A stretch of 62,140 nt of DNA. Source: an uncultured Bacilli bacterium. Its GTDB lineage: Bacteria > Bacillota_I > Bacilli_A > RF39 > UBA660. The stretch is taken from positions 1 to 62,140 of the forward strand of contig CAKPCJ010000004.1 in NCBI GenBank assembly GCA_934141575.1, read 5' to 3'. Position numbers and translations under genes: made by a program. The notes below the pieces were generated by a model. That model saw nothing but the letters and a program-made list of their open reading frames with translations, was not told the origin of the DNA and made no database searches. Positions 23,844-33,171 of the stretch are shown one piece after another; the first letter of the stretch is position 1, and each line of letters begins with the position of its first letter.

Positions 23844-25184
23844 ATGGCAGAAAAGAAAATGCCTCACAATATAGATGCTGAAATGTCAGTATTAGGCGCA
23901 ATGTTTTTATCAAAGTACGCTATTCAAAGAGCATGTGAAGAATTAACTTCAGATTCTTTTTATTTAGAACCACATGCAAGAATATTTGAAGTTCTAAAAA
24001 GCATGACTGATAAAAATATTCCAATAGACATAACGACAGTAACAAATGAATTAGAAAATAGAAAACTTTTAGGAAATATTGGGGGAGTAGAATACTTAAG
24101 TGAAATTTTAAACTATGTACCAAGTGCAGCTAATGTTGAATCATATATTAAAATTGTTCAAGAAAAAGCTCTAAGAAGAGTGCTTGCAGATAAAGCTTCA
24201 GAAATAGCAACACTATGTTACGATGATGACGGTGATGTTAATGAGATATTAGATGAAGCTGAACAAAAAATATATAGTGTAAGCAAAGAAAGAAAAGCAT
24301 CAGAATTTAAGACAATTGGTGAAGTTTTAAATAAATTTCACAGTGACTTAGAGCAATTGTCTAAAAACCAAAGTGATATAACAGGATTAGCCTCAGGATT
24401 TACAGATTTAGATAAATTAACAAGCGGTTTCCATGAGAATGAACTAATAATCATAGCGGCTCGTCCATCAGTAGGTAAAACTGCTTTTGCACTCAATGTT
24501 GCCACAAATATAGCCAGAAATACTGATAAAGCAGTAGCGTTATTCAGTCTAGAAATGGGACCGGAACAATTAGTAAGTCGTATGATAAGCATGGTTGGAT
24601 CAGTAGAAGGTAAAAAATTAACAACAGGAAGACTTGAACACAAAGATTGGTTAAAAGTTGGAGAAGCAATGAGTATATTAGCAGACACAAACATCTATAT
24701 AAATGATTCTTCATCCATAACGATAGGCGAATTAAGAGCACAATGCCGTAGATTAGCATCATCACCCAAAGGCTTAGCAATAGTAATAATCGATTATTTA
24801 CAATTAATAAGTGGTGGTGGAAAATACGCTGGAAATAGACAACAAGAAGTTTCGGATATTTCACGTTCATTAAAAGCAATGGCAATGGAATTAAATGTAC
24901 CAGTAATAGCACTTGCACAACTATCGCGTTCTGTTGAACAACGTAAGGAAGATAAAAGGCCAATATTGAGCGATTTAAGAGAATCTGGATCAATAGAACA
25001 AGATGCAGATATAGTAGCTTTCCTTCATAGAGATGACTATCAGAATGTTGCACCAGAAGTTGATACAAGTGATATAAGTGAAATAGAACTTATAATAAGA
25101 AAACATCGTAATGGTCCAATAGATACAGTTAATTTAATATTCCAAAAAAACATAAATAAGTTTGTTAACCAAAGTTTAAACTAA
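23844..25184 (+). CDS. dnaB: Replicative DNA helicase
   Basis: Hexameric 5'-3' helicase of the replication fork (DnaC in Bacillus naming). The 446 aa protein has the N-terminal DnaB domain (PHNIDAEMSVLGAM to ~105), a linker, and the RecA-like core. Walker A is ARPSVGKTAFALN near 207-214, Walker B is LAIVIIDYLQLISG, and the arginine-finger region is QLSRSVEQRKEDKRP. No intein is seen. The gene follows rplI closely with an AGGTGT site. Confidence 0.97.
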   Translation: MAEKKMPHNIDAEMSVLGAMFLSKYAIQRACEELTSDSFYLEPHARIFEVLKSMTDKNIPIDITTVTNELENRKLLGNIGGVEYLSEILNYVPSAANVESYIKIVQEKALRRVLADKASEIATLCYDDDGDVNEILDEAEQKIYSVSKERKASEFKTIGEVLNKFHSDLEQLSKNQSDITGLASGFTDLDKLTSGFHENELIIIAARPSVGKTAFALNVATNIARNTDKAVALFSLEMGPEQLVSRMISMVGSVEGKKLTTGRLEHKDWLKVGEAMSILADTNIYINDSSSITIGELRAQCRRLASSPKGLAIVIIDYLQLISGGGKYAGNRQQEVSDISRSLKAMAMELNVPVIALAQLSRSVEQRKEDKRPILSDLRESGSIEQDADIVAFLHRDDYQNVAPEVDTSDISEIELIIRKHRNGPIDTVNLIFQKNINKFVNQSLN

Positions 25185-25204
25185 AAAAGAATTAGGGTGT
25201 TGCA

Positions 25205-26665
25205 ATGAATAAAAAAATAAGTATACCAATAATAATATTAGTAATAATTATTTCTGGGTTATCTATTTTCTTAGGATTTAATGAATACAATGCTGAACCA
25301 GTAAGTTTATACCAAGTTACTTTAAATGGTGAAGTTATTGGCCTAATTGAATCTAAAGATGATTTGGATAGATATATAGATCAAGAACAAACAGAATTGA
25401 AGGAAAAATATAATACAAAAGTATATGCCCCAAATGGTTTGGAAGTTGAAAAAATATATGTATATAATCCAAAAGTGTCAACTACAAAAGAAATATATGA
25501 ATATATAAAAGACAAAGAACCATTTACGGTAAAAGGTTATAAAATAACTATAAAAAAATCTGATGATACAGAGCTAGTAATAAACGTATTAGATAAAAGT
25601 CAATTTGAAAATGCAGTAGACAAAGTTATTAAAGCGTTCGTATCAGAAACAGATTACAATAATTATATAAATAATACCCAAGCTGAAATAAAAACAACAG
25701 GTAAAAAAATAGAAAATATAACTATACTTGAGGATATTAAAATAAAGGAAAGTTTAATATCAACAGATGAGTTAATATTCACTGATGAAAATGAACTAAA
25801 TAAGTATATGCTTTTTGGTACGACTGAAGATCAAGAAAAATATATAGTAAAATCTGGTGATACAATAGACGATATATCAAACAACTTTAAATTAAACCCA
25901 GCAGAGTTTTTAGTAGCAAATCCAGAATATACAAGCTCATCAAATATGTTATATGAAGGAGCAGAAGTCGTAATTGGTTTGATAAATCCACAAATTCAAA
26001 TAGCAGAATATGACCACGTAGTAGAAGATAAAATTAAGGATTATCAAACAGAAGTGCAATATGATTATAATAAACCTGTTGGATATCAAGAAACTATAAG
26101 AGAGGGTTCAAATGGTAAAGAAAGAATAACTCAAAAACGTGAAATTGTTAATGGTGAAGTTACAAAAGTATACCCAGTATCAACAGAAACACTGGAACCA
26201 TCAATAAACAAAATAATCGTAAAGGGTAAAAGAGTTTATACAAATTCAAACATAGTTGGTGACTCATCTATTTGGACATGGCCAACAAACTCAGGATATT
26301 ATATAAGTAGTAGATATGCATGGCGTTGGGGAAGACTTCATGCAGGCATTGATATTACAGGTACAGGACGTGGCTCACCAGTGTATGTAGTAAACGATGG
26401 AGTAGTAACCAAAGTAGGATATGATAAGACACTTGGAAAATATATTGAAGTTAACCATAACAATGGTATATATACAGTATATGAGCACTTAGATGCACAA
26501 TATGTTTCAGTAGGCCAAACAGTATATCGTGGTCAAACAATAGGAGCAATGGGTAATACAGGATACTCAACAGGAACACACTTACATATAGGATTCTGGA
26601 ATGGTCCATCAAATACTTCGAGATCTCAATCATTTAATCCTTGTAACTTCTTAAAGTGCCGTTAA
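25205..26665 (+). CDS. Membrane-anchored LysM-G5-M23 peptidoglycan endopeptidase
   Basis: Extracytoplasmic murein hydrolase, 486 aa. An N-terminal anchor (~7-24) leads to an ectodomain (~35-210), a LysM module (YIVKSGDTIDDISNNFKL, ~218-265), a G5 domain (~275-345, with GYQETIREGSNGKERITQK), and a C-terminal M23 domain. The zinc site is complete: HAGID (His379, Asp383) and HLHIGF. It is expected to cut cross-bridge or stem peptides. It sits between dnaB and walJ, where Bacilli carry the walRKHI genes, and its stop overlaps the walJ start. Confidence 0.88.
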   Translation: MNKKISIPIIILVIIISGLSIFLGFNEYNAEPVSLYQVTLNGEVIGLIESKDDLDRYIDQEQTELKEKYNTKVYAPNGLEVEKIYVYNPKVSTTKEIYEYIKDKEPFTVKGYKITIKKSDDTELVINVLDKSQFENAVDKVIKAFVSETDYNNYINNTQAEIKTTGKKIENITILEDIKIKESLISTDELIFTDENELNKYMLFGTTEDQEKYIVKSGDTIDDISNNFKLNPAEFLVANPEYTSSSNMLYEGAEVVIGLINPQIQIAEYDHVVEDKIKDYQTEVQYDYNKPVGYQETIREGSNGKERITQKREIVNGEVTKVYPVSTETLEPSINKIIVKGKRVYTNSNIVGDSSIWTWPTNSGYYISSRYAWRWGRLHAGIDITGTGRGSPVYVVNDGVVTKVGYDKTLGKYIEVNHNNGIYTVYEHLDAQYVSVGQTVYRGQTIGAMGNTGYSTGTHLHIGFWNGPSNTSRSQSFNPCNFLKCR

Positions 26666-27426
26666 TGAAAGTAGCAACTTTAGCAAGTGGATCAACAGGA
26701 AATTCTAGTATTATAGAATATAATAATACTAGAATTTTAGTTGATATAGGAATAACAACTAAAAATATAGAAGAAAAGTTACAAGAATTAGATATAAATC
26801 CAGGAGATATAAATGCAATATTAATAACACATACACATGTGGACCATGTAAAAGGATTAAAAACATTCATAAAAAAATATAAACCAGTAGTATTCCTATC
26901 AAAAGAAATGAAAAAAGAATTAGATTATGTAAGTGATTATTCAATATATGAGGATGAAAATAGAGTTGGTGATATAGAATTTGAGGTATTCAAAACATCT
27001 CACGATACATACTCTGTTGGATTTGTTATAAAACTTGGAAATGATGAAATAGTATATATTACAGATACAGGATATATAAATTCTAAATATTACAATAAAT
27101 TAAAAAATAAACAAATATATATATTCGAAAGTAATCACGATATAGAAATGCTAGAACAAGGAAATTACCCATATCATCTAAAACAAAGAATACTAAGTGA
27201 TGAAGGCCACTTATCAAATAGAGATTCCTCATATTATCTTTCCAAATATTTAATAGGCCCAAATACTAAAGAAGTAATATTAATTCACTTAAGCAAAGAA
27301 AATAATACAGAAGAGTTAGCAATAAATGCTTTAAAAGAAGCATTGCAAAAAGAAAATAAAAGCTTTAGCAACATAAAAGTAGCAAAAGAAAAAGATACAG
27401 TAATAGTCGAGGAAGCACCATGCTAA
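26665..27426 (+). CDS. walJ: WalJ/YycJ metallo-beta-lactamase-fold hydrolase
   Basis: Metal-dependent hydrolase (253 aa) of the YycJ group, suggested to be a 5'-3' exonuclease involved in DNA repair and linked to cell division timing. The N-terminus VATLASGSTGNSSIIE is the family signature, followed by the metal motif HTHVDHV. Further metal ligands are likely in SHDTYS, ITDTG and SNHD. The ATG overlaps the upstream stop (taATG). Unlike most Bacilli there is no walK/walR upstream in this window. rlmH overlaps its 3' end. Confidence 0.88.
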   Translation: MKVATLASGSTGNSSIIEYNNTRILVDIGITTKNIEEKLQELDINPGDINAILITHTHVDHVKGLKTFIKKYKPVVFLSKEMKKELDYVSDYSIYEDENRVGDIEFEVFKTSHDTYSVGFVIKLGNDEIVYITDTGYINSKYYNKLKNKQIYIFESNHDIEMLEQGNYPYHLKQRILSDEGHLSNRDSSYYLSKYLIGPNTKEVILIHLSKENNTEELAINALKEALQKENKSFSNIKVAKEKDTVIVEEAPC

Positions 27427-27857
27427 AAATAATATGTATTGGGAAAATAAAGAAAGATTACGTAAAAGAAGGAATAAAAGACTACAAAACAAGATTATCA
27501 AAATATACGAAATTAGAAATAATAGAGTTACAAGATGATAATATGGAAAATGAAGCAGATAGAATACTAAAACATATAGAAGATAAAAGCTATATAATAA
27601 CTTTAGACATAGATGGAAAAATGATCACATCAATAGAATTTTCAAATAAAATAAAAGAGTTAAATACATATGGTAATAGTGACATAACATTTATAATTGG
27701 TGGTTCGGACGGATTATCAAAAAGGGTAAAAGAAAAATCAAATTTTGCCTTATCATTTTCAAAAATGACATTTCCACATCAATTGTTTAGAGTAGTATTG
27801 CTAGAACAAATATATAGAGCATATAAAATAATAAATAACGAACAATATCATAAATAA
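27420..27857 (+). CDS. rlmH: 23S rRNA pseudouridine-1915 N3-methyltransferase
   Basis: SPOUT methyltransferase acting on helix 69 of 23S rRNA in the assembled ribosome. The 145 aa protein has the knot motifs FIIGGSDGLS and LSFSKMTFPHQLFRVVLLEQIYRAYKI, and the conserved C-terminus ends YHK. It is slightly shorter than the usual ~159 aa. It overlaps walJ by 7 bases; the walJ-rlmH neighbourhood is conserved in Firmicutes. A terminator includes its stop codon. Confidence 0.95.
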   Translation: MLKIICIGKIKKDYVKEGIKDYKTRLSKYTKLEIIELQDDNMENEADRILKHIEDKSYIITLDIDGKMITSIEFSNKIKELNTYGNSDITFIIGGSDGLSKRVKEKSNFALSFSKMTFPHQLFRVVLLEQIYRAYKIINNEQYHK

Positions 27858-27875
27858 GTGATATTGTTTTTTTTA
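27843..27875 (+). terminator. Intrinsic terminator after rlmH
   Basis: caatatca and tgatattg pair around taaataag, followed by eight T. The stem overlaps the final codons of rlmH. Confidence 0.8.
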
Positions 27876-27921
27876 TCCACATTAAAAAAATAATCAAACA
27901 TAAAATTAACTAGGTGATTAT

Positions 27922-29175
27922 GTGATAATAGCTATTGAAAAAATTCTTTGGGGATTAGCAACAACATTATTATTAGGGAGTGGAATATACTTTACTATAA
28001 GATTAGGTTTTCCACAGTTTAAAATAAAAGACTTGTGGAAAAGTGTTAGTGAAGGTAAATCTGGATTAAATACATTAAATTTAACTTTAGCAGCAAAAAT
28101 AGGTGTTGGTTCATTAGCAGGAACAGCATTAGCAATATATATAGGAGGATTAGGTACGATATTTTGGATGTGGATAAGTGCAATAATATGTGCAGCAAAT
28201 ACGTATTCTGAAAGTTATTTATCAGTTATAAACAGGAAAAAAGATAAAGATGGAACGTATTATGGAGGCCCACCATTTTATATAGAGAATTTACTTAAAA
28301 ATAGAACACTAGCAATAATTTATGCAGTAATAATTATACTGGCATATGTTGGAGGATTTTTATCAATCCAAGTAAATACTATATCAAAAGTTCTAATTGA
28401 TTATATAAATATTAATCCTCTATTCATCGGTATAGGTATTGCGATAATAACATCACCAATTATAATAGGGGGTGTTAATAAAATAAGTAAAATATGTGAT
28501 AAAATTGTGCCTATAATGACAATAATATATTTATCCACATCATTTTTTATTATTTTAATAAATATAGGTGATTCATTAACAATTATAAAGAATATAGTAA
28601 TAGACGCATTCAATTTCAAATCAGCAATAACAGGAACAATCTCGACATGCCTGATAGGAATTCAAAGGGGAATATTTTCAAATGAAGCAGGAATAGGAAC
28701 AGCAGCCATAACATCGGCAACAACAACTGAATTTAACCCACAGAAACAAGGATATACACAAATAATAGGGGTTTATGTAGCAACTCTTGTAATATGCACA
28801 ACAACAGCAATAATAATATCACTCGCCGGTTACAATCACTTAAATATAATTGATCCGAATGGAATAGAAATAACAAAATTTGCATATAATTATCACCTTG
28901 GAACATATGGTACGATAACAATAATTTTAACAATAATACTTTTTGCATTATCAACAGTAATTACAGGATATTACTATGGTGAAGCAAACCTAAAATATCT
29001 TATCAACAGTAAAACTAGTATTAAAATATTAAAAATATTAACAATTATAATACTAGTTTTGGCAAGCATAATATCTAGTACTACAATTTGGATGATAGTT
29101 GATATATTTGTTGCAATACTTGCAATAATAAATGTATATTCACTTTTTAAATTAAGAAATTATATAAAAAAATGA
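27922..29175 (+). CDS. AGCS-family sodium:alanine/glycine symporter
   Basis: Secondary transporter (417 aa) with about 10-11 spans that imports alanine or glycine with Na+. The family markers are NLTLAAKIGVGSLAGTALAIYIGGLGTIFWMW, the YYGGPPFYIE segment, and GIQRGIFSNEAGIGTAAITSA. It is a little shorter than typical AlsT-type proteins (~450-490 aa), mostly at the C-terminus. GTG 27922 follows AGGTGATTAT. It stands alone between terminators, so its role with the neighbours is not apparent. Confidence 0.88.
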   Translation: MIIAIEKILWGLATTLLLGSGIYFTIRLGFPQFKIKDLWKSVSEGKSGLNTLNLTLAAKIGVGSLAGTALAIYIGGLGTIFWMWISAIICAANTYSESYLSVINRKKDKDGTYYGGPPFYIENLLKNRTLAIIYAVIIILAYVGGFLSIQVNTISKVLIDYININPLFIGIGIAIITSPIIIGGVNKISKICDKIVPIMTIIYLSTSFFIILINIGDSLTIIKNIVIDAFNFKSAITGTISTCLIGIQRGIFSNEAGIGTAAITSATTTEFNPQKQGYTQIIGVYVATLVICTTTAIIISLAGYNHLNIIDPNGIEITKFAYNYHLGTYGTITIILTIILFALSTVITGYYYGEANLKYLINSKTSIKILKILTIIILVLASIISSTTIWMIVDIFVAILAIINVYSLFKLRNYIKK

Positions 29176-29212
29176 TCACATTGTGATATACTTCAACTAT
29201 AGGTGATTTTAT

Positions 29213-31357
29213 ATGGATAAAATTGAATTATTAGCACCAGCAGGAAACAAAGAAAGTTTGTACATGGCAGTTCATGCCGGTGCAGATGCAGTTTATTTAA
29301 GCGGAAAAAATTATGGTGCTAGGAAATTTGCAGATAATTTTAATGACGAGGAAATAGTAGAAGCAATAAATTATTGTCATAAATATTGTGTAAAAGTATA
29401 TGTAACATTAAATACTTTGATATTTGAAAGCGAAGTAGAAGGTTTTATAAATTATGCAAAATTTCTATATATAAATAATGTAGATGCCGTTATTGTACAA
29501 GATATAGGAATGATAAATTTATTAAGAAAAACAATACCAGATTTAGAAATACATACATCAACCCAAACGCATAACTATAATATAAATACAACAAAAATGT
29601 TTAAAGAAATGGGAATAAAAAGAGTAGTTTTAGCTAGAGAACTAACGTTAGAAGAAATTAAAGCTTATAGTGAAATAATGGATACAGAAGTATTTGTACA
29701 TGGAGCAATATGCATGTGCTATTCAGGATGTTGTTATATGAGCTTATTAAGAGGTGGAAGAAGTGGAAATAGAGGAGAATGTGCTGGAAGTTGCAGGCTG
29801 CCATATAAAGTGAATGGAAAAACAGAATATGCACTTAGCACAAAAGATCTGTGTAATATAGAAGATATAGATAAAATAATTGAATCCGGTACGAAAAGTC
29901 TTAAAATAGAAGGAAGAATGAAGTCAAAAGAATATGTGTATTTAGTTACAAAATTATATAGGAAAGTAATTGATAAATATTATGACACAAAAAAAATAGA
30001 AATAGATACAAACACATATCATGATATACAAAGAGTTTTTAACAGAGATTATACAAAGGGTCACAAATTTAATGCAAGTGATGTTATGAACAAAAAGCGT
30101 CCAAATCACCAGGGAATAAATATAGGACAGGCTATAAAAGTAGATGATAAATGGATAACAATAAAACTAGAAGATAATTTAATAATAGGAGATGGAATTA
30201 AATTTGTAGTTGAAGATAACGGTTTAACAATAACAAATATTTTCAAAAATGAAAAGAAAATCGATAAAGCAACTAAAGGCGAAGTAATAAAAATAAAAAA
30301 TTCTATAGGTTTAACAAAAAAATCTCGAGTTGTAAAAACTACAGACAAGCTATTAATAGATTCATTAAAAAATATAGAAGAAAAAAGAATAAAAATAAAC
30401 TGTAATGTTAAAATAGAATACCCGTTTATTACTATTGAATATGATGATGGTAATGTAGAATCCATAACTAAAGAAATAGTTCAGAAATCAAGATCAATAA
30501 TAACAACAAATGAAGAAATCAAAAAGCAAATGTCAAAGCTAGGAAATACACCATATAAAATTGATAAAATAAATATTGAATCTGATAAAAAAGAAATATT
30601 CATAAATATAAAAGATTTAAATGATATAAGAAGGCAAATAATAGATAAACTAATAGACAAGCGTGTAAATTACAACAGGACATTAAATAAATTAGAGTAT
30701 AATCCAATAATTAATATGAATAATGATAAAATAGAAATAAGTGTATCAATTACAAATGAAAATCAATATGAAAAATTAAAACAGTTAAAAGTAGATAATA
30801 TATATACAAACAATATTAAATTATATAATGAACATAAAAATGAAAATATATATTACATCATGCCAAGAATAATTGAAAAGGAAAATAATGACATTAGTAA
30901 TATAGTTATAAATGATTTTAATTTTATACCAAGCAAAGGAAACATTGTATCTAATTATTACATGAATATAACAAATAAATATTCAGTTGATTTTTTGATA
31001 AAAAGAGGCATAAAAAAAATATGTGTATCACCAGACCTAAATTTTGATAATTTAAAGGATATAGCAACTAATAATAATGTAAACTTTGAAGTTCAAGTGT
31101 ATGGTTATTTAGAAGCAATGATAACAAAAAATAAAATAAAAGGAATAACGGAACTGAAAAGTGCAAATTATAAATATAGAATTATAGATAATAATAATTA
31201 TATGACTATATTAACGGAAACAATAAATAAAATAACTAGTATGAATGAATACAATAGAATAAATATCAAAAATTATAGAATAGATTTTCTAGATGAATCT
31301 CCAGAAGAAATGGAAAAAATAATAATGCAAGTAAAAAAAGAAATATTGCGTTTTTAA
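29213..31357 (+). CDS. Peptidase U32-family protein (RNA-hydroxylation type)
   Basis: Large U32 protein of 714 aa. The N-terminal TIM-barrel-type domain begins IELLAPAGNKESLYMAVHAGADAVYLSG. The cysteine block HGAICMCYSGCCYMS...GECAGSCRLPY probably holds an Fe-S cluster. Family members RlhA and TrhP hydroxylate 23S C2501 or tRNA U34; others were described as collagenase-like proteases, a function now doubtful. The long C-terminal half (~400-714) is AT-rich and Asn/Ile/Lys-rich and less conserved. A GGTGAT site precedes the ATG. RlhA-like function is likely but which RNA is unknown. Confidence 0.8.
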   Translation: MDKIELLAPAGNKESLYMAVHAGADAVYLSGKNYGARKFADNFNDEEIVEAINYCHKYCVKVYVTLNTLIFESEVEGFINYAKFLYINNVDAVIVQDIGMINLLRKTIPDLEIHTSTQTHNYNINTTKMFKEMGIKRVVLARELTLEEIKAYSEIMDTEVFVHGAICMCYSGCCYMSLLRGGRSGNRGECAGSCRLPYKVNGKTEYALSTKDLCNIEDIDKIIESGTKSLKIEGRMKSKEYVYLVTKLYRKVIDKYYDTKKIEIDTNTYHDIQRVFNRDYTKGHKFNASDVMNKKRPNHQGINIGQAIKVDDKWITIKLEDNLIIGDGIKFVVEDNGLTITNIFKNEKKIDKATKGEVIKIKNSIGLTKKSRVVKTTDKLLIDSLKNIEEKRIKINCNVKIEYPFITIEYDDGNVESITKEIVQKSRSIITTNEEIKKQMSKLGNTPYKIDKINIESDKKEIFINIKDLNDIRRQIIDKLIDKRVNYNRTLNKLEYNPIINMNNDKIEISVSITNENQYEKLKQLKVDNIYTNNIKLYNEHKNENIYYIMPRIIEKENNDISNIVINDFNFIPSKGNIVSNYYMNITNKYSVDFLIKRGIKKICVSPDLNFDNLKDIATNNNVNFEVQVYGYLEAMITKNKIKGITELKSANYKYRIIDNNNYMTILTETINKITSMNEYNRINIKNYRIDFLDESPEEMEKIIMQVKKEILRF

Positions 31358-31400
31358 AGCAATAGTGGTAATATATTATATAGAATAAGGGAGGCTTGTG

Positions 31401-32162
31401 ATGGAAAACGTATTACAAATTTTATCTGACAACTATATTTGGGTTATATGTGCCGCAATTTTTATAGTTTTTACAGTAATTGGATACTTTGTTGACAGAA
31501 ATCAAACAAAGAAGAGAAAGGCAAAAGAAAATATAGAAATGGCTTTTGGTAACAAATTGGATATAGATGGAATAGATAAAGAACAACCAAAAGAAGAAAC
31601 GGAACCAGCGACACCCATAGACGTTGATTTCGATATGAAAACTGATAAAAAAGAGGCAAAATCATTTTTAAAAGAAGATAATTATGACTTAAGCAGTTTA
31701 ATGAAGGAAAGCATAGAAGAAAATAAAGAGTCAGAGAATCAACCGACACAAACAGCTGAACCAGTTCAAGAAAACTCTTATGACAGAAATTTGGAATACT
31801 TGTTAAAAGAAAAAGAACAACCAAAAGAAGAAATAGAGTCAATAGATGATTTTTTACAAAGAACAATGAGAGAAGCGTATAAACCAAGTAAAGTTGACGA
31901 AAATATTGAAGAATCAAGCACACTTGAGAAAAGCAGCAATGAGCTAGATTATGATGATACTTTACCTATACCAATTCAAAAAGAAGAAGACTTTTCACCA
32001 GTAGAAGTAACTGTGGTAGATCCAGAATTTTATAAAGGGCATACGAATACTAGTACAGAAGTAAATACTAATAGTGGTCCAGACTTTAAACCAATAGAAG
32101 ATGCAATATTAGAATCGCTTGGAAAACTAAGTGAAAAATCGGAAAACACAAGCAATGAATAG
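31401..32162 (+). CDS. Acidic single-span membrane protein of unknown function
   Basis: A 253-residue protein I do not recognise. It has one N-terminal membrane span (~12-30, WVICAAIFIVFTVIGYF) followed by basic residues (RNQTKKRKAK), so the remainder should be cytosolic. The tail is highly acidic, probably disordered, with two similar short motifs (SSLMKESIEENKES and DDFLQRTMREAY) and repeats of EQPKEE. This ZipA-like layout could serve as a scaffold, but nothing in the neighbourhood points to a partner. AGGGAGG precedes the ATG at 31401. Confidence 0.7.
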   Translation: MENVLQILSDNYIWVICAAIFIVFTVIGYFVDRNQTKKRKAKENIEMAFGNKLDIDGIDKEQPKEETEPATPIDVDFDMKTDKKEAKSFLKEDNYDLSSLMKESIEENKESENQPTQTAEPVQENSYDRNLEYLLKEKEQPKEEIESIDDFLQRTMREAYKPSKVDENIEESSTLEKSSNELDYDDTLPIPIQKEEDFSPVEVTVVDPEFYKGHTNTSTEVNTNSGPDFKPIEDAILESLGKLSEKSENTSNE

Positions 32163-32222
32163 TGTAAAGTATACTAAAAAACTTGTAAAAAAAAATACCA
32201 ATTGATATAATTAAATAGGGTT

Positions 32223-32244
32223 CTCTCCATCACGGAGAGTTTTT
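32223..32244 (+). terminator. Intrinsic terminator
   Basis: ctctcc and ggagag pair around atcac, followed by five T. Confidence 0.75.
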
Positions 32245-32271
32245 AATTTATAATAAATAGGAGATGATTTT

Positions 32272-32841
32272 ATGAAGATACCAGTTGGAATATCAAACAG
32301 ACATGTTCATTTAAAAGAAGAAGATTTACACACGTTATTCGGTGAAAACTACGAACTAACAGTACAAAAACATCTAACACAACCAGGCGAATTTGCATCG
32401 GCCGAAACAGTAACTCTAGAGGGACCAAAAGGCTCTATTGAAAAAGTAAGAGTGCTAGGGCCAGTAAGAAAATACACTCAAATAGAAATTTCAAAAACTG
32501 ATAGCTACAAACTAGGTGTAAAGCCACCAGTAAGAATGTCAGGTAATCTAGAAAATAGTGAAACAATAACAATAATAGGACCAAAAGGCTCTGTAACAAC
32601 AACAGGTTGTATACTAGCAGCAAGACATATACATATAACAGAAGAAGACTTAAATAAATACAATTTAAAATTAAATAAACCATATCAAATAAAAGTAAAT
32701 GGTGAAAAAGAAACTATTCTAGGAAGTGTATATATAAAAACAGGAAATTCATATTTTGAATTACATTTAGATACAGATGACGCTAATGCATGTATGCTTA
32801 AAAATGGCGACATGGTGGAACTAATAACAGATGAAGAATGA
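32272..32841 (+). CDS. PduL-type phosphate acyltransferase (phosphotransacetylase)
   Basis: Converts acyl-CoA and phosphate to acyl-phosphate and CoA, and so can link acetyl-CoA to acetate kinase. The 189 aa protein has two beta-barrel halves with the zinc-binding SNRHVHL and ARHIHIT motifs, PGEFASAETVTLEGPKG, GPVRKYTQIEIS and the PPVRMSG segment. There is no N-terminal microcompartment-targeting extension and no shell genes nearby, so it is likely the housekeeping phosphotransacetylase that replaces Pta. GGAGAT precedes the ATG. A DUF1450 gene starts within its last codons. Confidence 0.9.
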   Translation: MKIPVGISNRHVHLKEEDLHTLFGENYELTVQKHLTQPGEFASAETVTLEGPKGSIEKVRVLGPVRKYTQIEISKTDSYKLGVKPPVRMSGNLENSETITIIGPKGSVTTTGCILAARHIHITEEDLNKYNLKLNKPYQIKVNGEKETILGSVYIKTGNSYFELHLDTDDANACMLKNGDMVELITDEE

Positions 32842-33046
32842 AATTAGAATATGTGATAAATGTAAATTTATAAACATAAAAACAATAGTACCCAAAATAA
32901 AAGAAATTGATCCTAATTGCACAATAAAAATAGGATGCTGTAACTTCTGTGGAATGTGTAAAGAATGTGCATTCGCCATAAAAAATGGTATACCATTAAC
33001 TGCAAAAACAGAAGATTTGCTTATAGAAAAATTAAAGTTAAACTAA
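32831..33046 (+). CDS. DUF1450-like small cysteine-rich protein
   Basis: A 71-residue protein with cysteines in CDKCKF and GCCNFCGMCKECAF, followed by IKNGIPLTAKTEDLLIEKL. The C-terminal half resembles DUF1450/YuzB, where a glycine- and cysteine-rich turn precedes a Phe-Ala-(Val/Ile)-x-Asn-Gly strand. Eight cysteines suggest a zinc or Fe-S site. It overlaps the end of the pduL-like gene by 11 bases, so they are co-translated. Function unknown. Confidence 0.65.
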   Translation: MKNEIRICDKCKFINIKTIVPKIKEIDPNCTIKIGCCNFCGMCKECAFAIKNGIPLTAKTEDLLIEKLKLN

Positions 33047-33073
33047 ATAGAAGTCACAAACTTCTATTTTTTT
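33045..33073 (+). terminator. Intrinsic terminator before spo0A
   Basis: aaatagaagt and acttctattt form a 10-bp stem around cacaa, followed by a T run. The T run touches the first 0A box. Confidence 0.9.
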
Positions 33074-33088
33074 CGACATCCATCGACA
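33072..33088 (-). promoter_or_regulatory. Tandem 0A boxes upstream of spo0A
   Basis: Read on the minus strand, 33072-33078 is TGTCGAA (perfect consensus) and 33082-33088 is TGTCGAT (one mismatch). They are 10 bp apart, one helical turn, which fits a Spo0A dimer. They lie ~44 bp upstream of a -10 at 33132-33137, in a position suited to autoregulation. Confidence 0.6.
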
Positions 33089-33131
33089 AAACCTTACAAT
33101 AAAAAATATAGAAATATTTAGAATAAAATAG

Positions 33132-33137
33132 TATAAT
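33132..33137 (+). promoter_or_regulatory. -10 element of the spo0A promoter
   Basis: TATAAT preceded by AGTA; no good -35 is seen at the right distance, which is compatible with an activator-dependent promoter. Confidence 0.4.
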
Positions 33138-33171
33138 AGTAAACACGTGGTGGTACATGAAAGGAGAAATA

